Shown piece after piece: positions 35,146 through 46,700 of a DNA stretch of 64,000 nucleotides. This DNA comes from Alviniconcha marisindica (lineage: Eukaryota; Mollusca; Gastropoda; Provannidae), in NCBI GenBank assembly GCA_018857735.1, contig JABMCL010002823.1:20001-84000 (forward strand). Reading direction: 5' to 3'. The position numbers were made by a program, and so were the translations under genes. Position 1 is the first letter of the stretch; every line of letters begins with the position of its first letter. The notes below the pieces were generated by a model. It saw nothing but the letters and a program-made list of their open reading frames with translations. It was not told the DNA's origin and ran no database searches.

Positions 35146-35329
35146 CAAAGTTTAGCAGGGTTTAGACTGTGGAATTTGTGAGTCATTCACACTGAATATA
35201 TGCAAAGTTTTGCAGTACATTTTGTGCAAATCTTTTATCTTCTCCCCTCCCCCTCCCATTTATTTGGCAAGTAGGTGGTGGTGAAACATTTCTGTACTTA
35301 GCTGGTGACTTATTGGTAATGTTGCACTG

Positions 35330-35545
35330 GACTTGCCCCGGTGTTCTGCTGCAGTCAACATTCTGTTGCAGTGTTCTGCCGCAGTGAGTGTTCTGCTGCA
35401 GTTAGTGCTCTGTTGCAGTCAGTGCTTTGCTGCAGTGTTCTGCTGCAGTCAGTATTCAGTTCTGCTGTGCACAATGTTCTGCTGCAGTCAGCGTTCTGCA
35501 GCATTGATGCTCTGCTGCAGTCAATGTTCTGCAGTGGAAGCCCTG
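35330..35545. repeat. Short-period ttctgctgcagt repeat
   Basis: About twelve irregularly spaced copies of gttctgctgcagtca-like words, 15-24 bp apart, many containing the PstI-like palindrome ctgcag. Confidence 0.85.
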
Positions 35546-37602
35546 TTTTAAGACTGCCCTAAATGTCCAGCAAGAGTGGTGGTCCTTGGTCAAGGGTTCG
35601 TCCGTATGGAACTCCACATGAAGGGAATGGCTTCAGTGCAAGGGGACTTAATGGAGGGGTGCTCTCTCGTCAGGGTGCTCTCTCATTAAGATGGGCTTTC
35701 ATCAGGGGTTCCATTGCACGGACATGCAGTGGACAATTTCCAGTTAAGCATTGAGTGTTAACTAATGTCAAGTGCCTGTGCTACCCAAGGCAGGCAGTGT
35801 CTGGTGAAAACTTCTTTTGCTTGATTGCGTTTTCTTTTCCCTCCTTTTTTTTGTTTTGTTTTTTTGTTGTTTTTTTGGTGTAAGTTGTGTTAAGAGTTTT
35901 ATTTCCCTGACAATAAAAGGACATGGGTTACAATCTTTTTTGTTTTGTTTTTTGGTTGCTTTTGTTTATAACTGCATGAAATAAATGATGGTTTGATTGT
36001 TTCCAGGTGTATCACGTAACATGTTATCAATTACTGCACTGAATGATAATGAACATGGAGACTGGATATGTCTATGCCCTTCATGCCAAATAATACATTG
36101 ATCAACAATGTGGTGTCTGTGTCAATGTGTGTGTCCGAGTGTGGGCGTTACTGTGTGTGTGTGTGTGTGTGTCCAAGTGTGGGTGTGACTGGGTGTCACT
36201 TTGTTTTTCTAGAGAGCGTGTGTGTGAGTGTGTATATTCATTTTTTCTGAAACATCCCATTTGTTCACGTAACCTACAGAAGTCTATGTTTCTGTGTCAA
36301 CACCAAGATTTGGCACTCAACCCACTGAAAAAACGTTGGTGTGAAGATTCCTTGGGGCATGAGGGTCCTTTGTTGTAGCTATTGGATGGGTAATATCTCT
36401 TCTGCTAATGAACACTGAAGATTATTGAAGCAAATGATTTTGTCTGTCAAGTAAAGGAAGTTGAAATAAATTGCACCCCCATTTGTTAGGTAGCTCTGTA
36501 GTGTAATGGTTAGTGTTCTGGACTCACATCTGTTCTCTGAGTTCCAATCCTGGTGGAACCAATATCTTTAATTTTTTTAAATAATTTTAGCTGCTGCTAC
36601 ACCACCATCACTCAAAACATGGAACCTTTCTTTTTTTGGATTAGTGTAGTCACCACCTACATAATAAATAGTATTTTAATGCCCTGTTGGTAAACCTGGT
36701 GCAGGGGTTAACATGGCACACTTGGCCTAGTCAAGACACTGTCCATGACCCAAATACACATCTCCGTAGAATCTATTTTGTTTCTGTTAATTCAGCTTCT
36801 CCAATGCTGGTACATCATTTTTTTCTCAGTATGTGCGAATGTGTGTACATGTGCATAATACTAATAGCCAAACCTTCATTTTCTGGCACTTCATTTTCCA
36901 TCACAGAGTCCCCAACAGAACTATGTGGACCATTCCTGTGGAAGAGCTGACCAACACAGCTATGTTGCTAGTTCAGATATCTGCAGAAAATACCTGTGCA
37001 TGGCAATAAGATGGGCTGATTGCATGGGATTACAAATTGGAATTCCTTTCAACCTTGTTTTTATTTGGTTAGCTGCTTGAGTCTACAGAACTAGGTAACC
37101 AGAAAGGCTTGAGAAAAACGAATGTTCCTGCACAAAGCCATGTGGAAAAGAATCCTGTGGACACCAGTTTCACAGGGATGGGGTCTCAGCATGCTGAGCA
37201 AGAAGACACTGCCTGTTTGAAATACTGTATCCCTTCTTTCCTTCTCAACACCGTCATTCTTTTTTGATGACCACAACAACTGGTGAACCACTGACGACCA
37301 CATGCAAATGCTCCCCTTTGCAAAGTGGTCTGTGGACAGATTCCACTGCATAGGAATACGCCAGAACTGGTTACAGTCCAAAGGTAACAACTGAAATTTC
37401 TACAAAGTACCATCATCTTCAGAGAAAAGAAAGCAGTGATGTGTCAGATTTGCCATGGTCGCTCATACAAGTTCACCGTAACTGTTAGTACTTCAGATAG
37501 TTCAATGCTCATTACTGTGAAACAGCACACACGCACAGCTACATACATAATCACTGTTACAAGCACATGCAACCCTTAGACCTAAACAAGTAGGTACAAT
37601 TG
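35546..37602. other. Intergenic, no gene seen; AATAAA at 35912-35917
   Basis: I see no coding region. The + strand has AATAAA at 35912-35917 (caataaaagg), followed by a T-rich stretch. It could end a very long DNAJC14 3' UTR, but that would be 9.3 kb and I have no support for it. A short TG tract lies near 36150. Confidence 0.45.
36489..36561 (+). other. tRNA-like Pol III promoter relic
   Basis: tagtgtaatggttagt resembles the D-arm/A box of a tRNA and gttccaatcctgg the T-arm/B box, at about tRNA spacing. The acceptor stem does not pair (ggtagct has no partner), so this is not a functional tRNA gene. It is either a decayed tRNA pseudogene or a SINE head. Confidence 0.45.
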
Positions 37603-37608
37603 TTTATT
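37603..37608 (-). terminator. TRMT13: TRMT13 polyadenylation signal
   Basis: AATAAA on the minus strand, 155 bp past the TRMT13 stop codon (TGA, complement of 37763-37765). It is the first canonical signal downstream, so a short 3' UTR is likely. Confidence 0.6.
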
Positions 37609-37762
37609 TCCTCAAGTAATCAGAACATTCCCATTCATTCTTAAATACACTGCACATATTCTGGCTTGTCCAAAAGTGTTCAATTGTAACTCCTCATCTT
37701 CTCATCTAGCATTCACACCTCTTCCCATACCACAATTCACAAGACGTCTAAAACATCCACCC

Positions 37763-40700
37763 TCAAGTTTTTTCTGAAGGCTTTGCTATGAGCACCACAT
37801 TCTCTGGGGTCTGCTGGGAGTCTATGTAAACCTTGAGGTCAGAGTGCAGCCCACGGCGCCGGAGGTAGAGTGCACGGCCGTAGTCGATCAGTCGCTTACA
37901 CCGCCAGCCCACTGCCTCCTTCTCTTTCTCGCTGAGTTGCAGGTCGCCCCTGATCGGAATATCGTAATCATGACAACATGTCTAATGAAGACAATGGCAA
38001 CGTTCATGCTAATAATAATAATAAATGTATTTCTACATATGGAGGACGATGGCAGCATGGAGCAAAAAACATGGCAGGTATATTGTTTTGGAAAAAGAAA
38101 TACCTTGATTTGAAGTAACAGATGGTGTGCCAAGCTCAAGACAGTCATAAAGAGAAGACAAAGACAATGTTCAACAATAACGACATTTTTAATAATGATG
38201 ATATTCCTAATAATAATGGCAACATTGACAATGATAACCATGCAATAAAATGGAAAATGGCTTTTGCTGCCAAGTCAGCCATGATTGTTACATCAGGCTG
38301 AAAATAATTACCCTAATGACAATATTCATAATAATGATAACAATAATAATCAGCAGAATGACAACAATCATAGTAACAGCTAAAAGACCAAAAGCTCTGA
38401 TACCTGTCATTCACAGGATGTTACCTGCTATGTAAGAGAACACAACCCCACAACATACAGGATCTCATCATTCAGGGTGTGGCTCTTTTGTGGTGTTGGG
38501 CATTGCAAAAAGTATGGGTCCACATAAACCCACAATGTAGGTTGAATCAACACCGATCATTACACACTCACAGTTTTCATGCAGATCCATAGCAACAATG
38601 ACAACGCTAACTGCTGACATAAAACCAGAACTGAGACTCCAACTCACGTTTTGTTTGTGTCACGGACTAGATCCTCTGTGTTGTGCTCCATCTCTTCCCC
38701 CACCACACTGGTGCTGCCACCTGCTGGATCACTCTGCTGGGCTGACCGGATTGTGGTGCCATCTGCTGGATCGCTCTGCTGGGCTGACCGGATTGTGGTG
38801 CCATCTGCTGGATCGCTCTCCTGGGCTGACTGGATTGTGGTGCCATCTGCTGGATCGCTCTGCTGGGCTGACCGGATGGTAGCGCCATCTGCTGGATCGC
38901 TCTGCTGGGCTGACCGGATGGTAGCGCCATCTGCTGGATTGCTCTGCTGGGCTGACCGGATTGTGGTGCCATCTGCTGGATCGCTCTGCTGGGCTGACCG
39001 GATTGTGGTGCCATCTGCTGGATCGCTCTGCTGGGCTGACCGGATGGTAGCGCCATCTGCTGGATCGCTCTGCTGGGCTGACCCGATTGTGGTGCCATCT
39101 GCTGGATCGCTCTGCTGGGCTGACCGGATGGTGGCGCCATCTGCTGGATCGCTCTGCTGGGCTGACCGGATGGTGGCGCCATCTGCTGGATCGCTCTGCT
39201 GGGCTGACCGGATTGTGGTGCCATCTGATCCAACTTCTTTGTCTGCAGCTGAACCGCCTTTCTTGGTGCCTAGAACCAGCAGGAGTAAGCAGCAGCTCAA
39301 CCAATAAGCACAAATCGGCATTTGTAAAAAGGTGTACCGCGGCAGGTAATGTTTACAAGAAACAGAAAAGTGACAAATGTGTCAAGAGTTTTATCGGATT
39401 TCTACGCTGGGGAATTCCGCAGAACCGTTCACATGATCAAACTAGAATGAAACAGTTAAATGCTGACTAGAAAAATCAACACAGTATTAATATTAAAATG
39501 TGCAACAGAAAAGAAAAAAGGCAGCTTCTTTAACAGGTTCCTGGCACTTGCAGCTTTAGACAGCAATGAACCCTACAATCACAGCAGGTTAGAAAGGACT
39601 TTAGGGGACCTCAGACTGCTGCCGCTTCCACCCTACAATTACAGCAGGTTAGAAAGGATTTTAGGGGACCTCAGACTGCTGCCACTTCAGCCCCACAATT
39701 ACAGCAGGTTAGAAAGGATTTTAGGGGACCTCAGACTGCTGCCACTTCCACCCTACAATTACAGCAGGTTAGAAAGGATTTTAGGGGACCTCAGACTGCT
39801 GCCACTTCCACCCTACAATTACAGCAGGTTAGAAAGGATTTTAGGGGACCTCAGACTGCTGCCACTTCAGCCCCACAATTACAGCAGGTTAGAAAGGATT
39901 TTAGGGGACCTCAGACTGCTGCACCACTGCAATCTCATGTCAGCTGAAAGAGAGGAGAGATGAGCTCACCGAAGCTGCCGTCACGGTCACGCCAGCCACA
40001 CACGGCCCAGCTGCTGAGGCGTGTCAGGAGGCTGAAATCGGCCGCCGTGATCCCGCACTGTCGCATGAACTCCTTGCCCACGTAGGCCTGCCACCTGCAC
40101 TGGTGATGACAGCACAGCGCTATCAACACTCCCACCACCCTGCAAAACAGACTGGTGATGACAGCACAGCGCTATCAACACTCCTGCCACCCTGCAAAAC
40201 AGACTGGTGATGACAGCACAGCGCTATCAACACTCCCGCCACCCTGCAAAACAGACTGGTGATGACAGCACAGCGCTCATCAACTACTCCACTGCCACCC
40301 TGCAAAACAGACTGGTGATGACAGCACAGCGCTATCAACACTCCCGCCACCAAACGCCAGCCAGGCTTCAAGCACCTGAAACAGACTGGTGATGACAGCA
40401 CAGCGCTATCAACACTCCCGCCACCCTGCAAAACAGACTGGTGATGACAGCACAGCGCTATCAACACTCCCGCCACCCTGCAAAACAGACGGGGATGATG
40501 CCCCAAAAGCAACAGCACATATCAACACTCCCGCCACCCTGCAAAACAGACTGGTGATGACAGCACAGCGCTATCAACACTCCGCCACCCTGCAAAACAG
40601 ACTGGTGATGACAGCACACCCACAACACTACCCAAACATGGATGCAGCACACGCTACAACACTCCCCCATGCAAAAAAGGGGGCAAAATTTGCCCGAGAA

Positions 40701-43700
40701 AAAAAAGAGGAAAGAAATCAAATCACTTACGGGTTATCTGCTGTGACATTAACTCCCTGTGCAGTGTTGGAGTTTGACACAGACCTGCCACCCTCTGCTG
40801 CACACTTGCTGGTCTGTGTGTGTTCACTGTGCCCTGCACACTTGCTGGTCTGTGTGTGTTCACCGTCCGCTGCACACTTGCTGGTCTGTGTGTGTTCACT
40901 GTGCCCTGCACACTTGCTGGTCTGTATGTGTTCACCATCCGCTGCACACTTGCTGGTCTGTGTGTGTTCGCCGTGCCCTGACTCAACGGCAGTCTGGCCC
41001 TCAGCTGGTGCAGTGCCGCACACAGTTCCCTGCCTTCCACCCTCTCTGGCCACACTTGCTGCAGCATCACCACTTCCTGTGTCATGATAATAATTTATCC
41101 TTTCACATGGCATTTCCTCCTTCAAACACACAGGCCATCATGTGAAAGAAACACAAGGAATCAAACTCATTGTCATAAAAGCAAAAACACACACCAACTC
41201 ATGCCATGAGAAACAGGTCAACAGTGACACCACACACACACACACACACCAAGCATGCATAGACACACAGAGGCATGCATGTATGCACAACACATGCATA
41301 TCAGTAGGTCAGAAGGGCAGTCTGAAGAGATGAGTTTTGAGAGATGACTTGTAGGATGCGAAGGGTTGTGGCTGTAGGATGAGAAGGGTTGTGGCTGTAG
41401 GATGAGAGGTGTGATTGTAGGATGAGAGGTGTGATTGTAGGATGAGAGGTGTGATTGTAGGATGAGAGGTGTGATTGTAGGGGTGTGATTGTAGGATGAG
41501 AGGTGTGATTGCAGGATGAGAGGTGTGATTGTAGGATTAGAGGTGTGATTGTAGGATTAGAGGTGTGATTGCAGGATGAGAGGTGTGATTGTAGGATTAG
41601 AGGTGTGATTGTAGGATTAGAGGTGTGATTGCAGGATGAGAGGTGTGATTGTAGGATTAGAGGTGTGACTGCAGGATGAGAGGTGTGATTGCAGGATGAG
41701 AGGTGTGATTGTGGGACGAGAGGTGTGACTGCAGGATGAGAGGTGTGATTGCAGGATGAGAGGGGTTATAACTGCAGGATGAGAGGGGTTGTGACTGCAG
41801 GATGAGAGGGGTTGTGGCTGCAGGATGAGAGGGGTTGTGACTGCAGGATGAGAGGGGTTGTGATTGTAGGATCAGAGGGGTTGTGATTGTAGGATCAGAG
41901 GGGTTGTGATTTGGGGTTGGTATTGTAGGATCAGAGGGGTTGTGATTGTAGGATCAGAGGGGTTGTGATCTGGGGTTGGTATTGTAGGATCAGAGGGGTT
42001 GTGATTTGGGGTTGGTATTGTAGGATCAGAGGGGTTGTGATTGTAGGATCAGAGGGGTTGTGATCATAGGATCAGAGGGCTTGTATGACTGATTGTAGGG
42101 TGAGAGGGGGGGTGTCAGGACTTTCCCGCTATGCTTACCGGCAACACTGTTTCCAGGTAAACTTTGTGACTTGGCAACACCTGCACAGTCAGATGGCTTT
42201 TCCGCATTAACTGTGGTTCGCATTCGTTTGATTCTGGGTTCTGGGCTGGACAAGTCTGCAGATCTGCTGCCAACCGTTTTCATTAGGCACCTCAGGGTGA
42301 GATCTGAAAGACGGAAAAAGAGGACAACAGCAGCACTGAAAGAGAGAGAAAAAAAGAAGTAGAAACAAATAAGAAAAAGGAGAAACTAAATGGGGCAAAA
42401 GGCTGGAAAAGGGAGATGGCGAACACTCAATTCAACAAGAGGTTGACCAAACCACTAGACAGGAAAAAAGGTGAATGGGAAACAGGACCGGGAAAGTGAG
42501 GTGAACGCTAATCCAACATGAGGTAGACAAATTACTCGACATCTGTTGCACTGAAAAACCAGCTGAAAGCAGGCCTGGAAAATGCAGCAGGTGAACACTC
42601 AGTCAACATGAGTGAGACAACTTACTAGAGGACTGTTGCACAAAGAAAACCACAAGGTAAATAAGGACTGGAAAATGCAGCAGGTGAACACTCATTCAAC
42701 ATGAGTGAGACAACTTACTAGAGGACCGTTGCACAAAGAAACCCACAAGGTAAATAAGGACTGGAAAATGCAGCAGGTGAACACTCAGTCAACATGAGTG
42801 AGACAACTTACTAGAGGACCGTTGCACAAAGAAACCCACAAGGTAAATAAGGACTGGAAAATGCAGCAGGTGAACACTCAGTCAACATGAGTGAGACAAC
42901 TTACTAGATGACTGTTGCACAAAGAAACCCACAAGGTAAATAAGGACTGGAAAATGCAGCAGGTGAACACTCAGTCAACGTGAGTGAGACAACTTACTAG
43001 AGGACTGTTGCACAAAAAACCCACAAGGTAAATAAGGACTGGAAAATGCAGCAGGTGAACACTCAGTCAACGTGAGTGAGACAACTTACTAGAGGACTGT
43101 TGCACAAAGAAAACCACAAGGTAAATAAGGACTGGAAAATGCAGCAGGTGAACACTCAGTCAACATGAGTGAGACAACTTACTAGAGGACTGTTGCACAC
43201 ACAAAAACACAAGGTAAATAAGGACTGGAAAATGCAGCAGGTGAACACTCATTCAACATGAGTGAGACAACTTACTAGAGGACTGTTGCACAAAAAAACC
43301 CACAAGGTAAATAAGGACTGGAAAAGGGAAAATGTGAACACTCATTCAGCAAGAGGTAGACCAAATCAGTAGATAGCCATGCACTCAAAAACAAGCTGAA
43401 TGGGGTACAGGGTTAAAAAAGGTGAACCCTCATTCAGTGAGAGGTAGACCAAATCCAACAGCTCACCTGTGGCAGCACCACACAGATGCTTTCCTATGGC
43501 AACCAGAGGTCTGGCACTGTTGGCCACCATAGGAACTTTACCTGTAACAAACACAAGCATAACCACGTCTTGCTTACTGCCAAGTTCGGACTTTGTTTCC
43601 TCCTGTCAAACAAACTGTCTGCAGCGAAAACCCGTTAAAAACAAGTGTCTGCGACCATCAAAAATACTTTGTAACAGAAACCTTTCTGGACAGGTCTAGA

Positions 43701-46700
43701 ACCATTCTGGACAAGGACTGCGTACAGTAGGTGTGCTCCAATCGCTTTGTCACAGGCAATTTACAATACAAGAGTTCTCCTCATTAGGTCCCATTCAAAT
43801 TTACCTTTATAATACATTAATACTCTTTTGTGGCCCATCAGAAAAACATGGACTGAACACCTGCCTCCACCTCCTTCAGTATCACTGATGCCAAGGACAT
43901 GGACTGAGCATCCATCTCACATGAAAAGCTGTCACAAGATCAGTAATGCCCCCCCCCCGCCCCCCCCAACTCAGCAACCGCCCACTCAGCCACTTACCCA
44001 GGTTGAGATGTTCAAAGTCCACTGTTCAATAATGCCCCTCCCCAGCAACTGCCCACTCAGCCACTTACCCAGGTTGAGATGTTCAATCCCCCCGCTCCAC
44101 CCCCCTTTTTGTTTAATATGTCCCCCCCCCCCCCCCCGACATCAGCAACCTAGCTTTATCCACTCAGCCACTTACCCAGGTTGAGATGTTCAATGTCCAC
44201 TGTTTAATAATGTCCCCCCCCCCCCCCCCCCACTCAGCAACCGCCCACTCGCCACTTACCCAGGTTGAGATGTCAAGCCACTGTTGACACGTTCAATGTC
44301 CACCCCCTCCCTCCCTCAGCCATCCACCCACTCAGAAAAAAACCCAGCATCCAGGCTCACAAGCACAGCGAAAATACACCAAAGATAAGACAAACTCAGC
44401 ATCCAGGCTCACAAGCACAGCGAAAATACACCAAAGATAAGACAAAACCAGCATCCAGGCTCACAAGCACAGCGAAAATACACCAAAGATAAGACAAACC
44501 CAGCATCCAGGCTCACAAGCACAGCGAAAATACACCAAAGATAAGACAAAACCAGCATCCAGGCTCACAAGCACAGCGAAAATACACCAAAGATAAGACA
44601 AAACCAGCATCCAGGCTCACAAGCACAGCGAAAATACACCAAAGATAAGACAAAACCAGCATCCAGGCTCACAAGCACAGCGAAAATACACCAAAGATAA
44701 GACAAAACCAGCATCCAGGCTCACAAGCACAGCGAAAATACACCAAAGATAAGACAAAACCAGCATCCAGGCTCACAAGCACAGCGAAAATACACCAAAG
44801 ATAAGACAAAACCAGCATCCAGGCTCACAAGCACAGCGAAAATACACCAAAGATAAGACAAAACCAGCATCCAGGCTCACAAGCACAGCGAAAATACACC
44901 AAAGATAAGACAAAACCAGCATCCAGGCTCACAAGCACAGCGAAAATACACCAAAGATAAGACAAAACCAGCATCCAGGCTCACAAGCACAGCGAAAATA
45001 CACCAAAGATAAGACAAAACCAGCATCCAGGCTCACAAGCACAGCGAAAATACACCAAAGATAAGACAAAACCAGCATCCAGGCTCACAAGCATAGTGAA
45101 AATACACCAAAGATAAGACAAAACAGCATCCAGGCTCACAAGCACAGTGAAAACACACCAGAGATAAGACAAAACAGCATCCAGGCTTGCAAGAATGGCA
45201 AAAACACACCAAAGATAAGACAGTCACTTCCTATGATGCTCCCCAGCCATTCACTGAAGTCAGGAGGCTTGGATAAAAATGATGTGGAACAGACCTGTAC
45301 AACCTGGGCTAACTGTTCACCGCACAGGACATGACAAAGACATGACACAGACATGTCACCAGACATATCACAAAACATGAGCATCATGAAACAGGCATCA
45401 TGAAATACTCACATCATGAAATACACAATCATGGAACATGCACATCATGAAATACACACACACACACATCATGAAACACACACATCATGAAATAAACACA
45501 TCATGAAAGATGCAAACACATCACAAAATACACATGAAACACGTCATGAAACAGACCTTGTAACACGTCATGAAACAGACCTTGTAAACACACGTCATGA
45601 AACAGACCTTGTAACGTATACTGCTCCTGTCCACCAGCAAGAAAGCAGCATCATCATGAGAAGACACAGCCTGTCTCACCCAGTGGGACAGTTGGCCTGA
45701 AACCACATCAGAGATTTTATCAACACTTGCAGGGAGCAGTACCTCAAAAAACACAACAACAAAACACACCTTAAGAATGCATCTGACTCACTCTTAGGCA
45801 CACCTGATTCAGATTAATAAAAAACACTCACAGGGTCATAAAACCCTTGCAATACAAACAGGCATATGAACAACAGTCAATACTACTTTGCACATACACT
45901 AGAGCTGTACAAGTACCACCACGCTAAAACAGTTCAGTTCAGTTGTGTTGCTTAATGTCCTCGGATGTCGGCTGACATATTAGGGACAAGCTGAGACCAA
46001 TGCCAAAGCATGGTTCAATATAGCTTTACGTCCACGGATAGCTTTACGTCCATGGAAACCAGAAAGCTCATTAGGATGGACAGCCCAGGACGGCCACCTC
46101 GACTCTCACACAGCTCCTGAACTATGACCACGCTAAAAGATCAGTCTTTCATTAAAATACACAGGTTTTATAACCAGCTACTTCTGGCATGAAAAAAACA
46201 AAAACTGTTGTGATCTTCTTCTATATTTAAATATTTTGGGCCATGCTGTCTAAATCTGAACCCCGCTCACTTGAATTCCTCCGTCTTCTCCAAGTCTTGG
46301 GCTTAGGCAGTGTTTAAGGATGTGTTGTGGGATGGGTGGTGTTGATGGATGCATTGTGGGATGGGTGGTGTTGATGGATGCATTGTGGGATGGGTGGTGT
46401 TGATGGATGCATTGTGGGATGGGTGGTGTTGATGGATGCATTGTGTGATGGGTGGTGTTGATGGATGTGTTGTGGGATGGGTGGTGTTGATGGATGTGTT
46501 GTGGGATGGGTGGTGTTGATGGATGTGTTGTGTGGTGTTGATGGATGTGTTGTGGGATGGGTGGTGTTGAATGATGCATTGTGGGATGGGTGGTGTTGAT
46601 GGATGCGTTGTGGATGGGTGGTGTTGATGGATGCGTTGTATGATGGGTGGTGTTGATGGATGTGTTGTGGGATGGGTGGTGTTGAATGATGCATTGTGGG

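Noticed and set aside
36489..36561. Functional tRNA gene
   Set aside because: A- and B-box-like words are present, but the acceptor and T stems do not pair.
39460..39963. A + strand gene of 167 codons with 20-residue repeats
   Set aside because: The 60-bp period explains the open frame, and the region is an intron between two confirmed in-phase TRMT13 exons on the other strand.
45231..45340. Extra TRMT13 exon (minus frame with VQVCSTSFLSKPPDFSEWLG)
   Set aside because: No TRM13 counterpart, no acceptor/donor pair that fits the E8 and E10 phases, and it runs into the 51-bp array.
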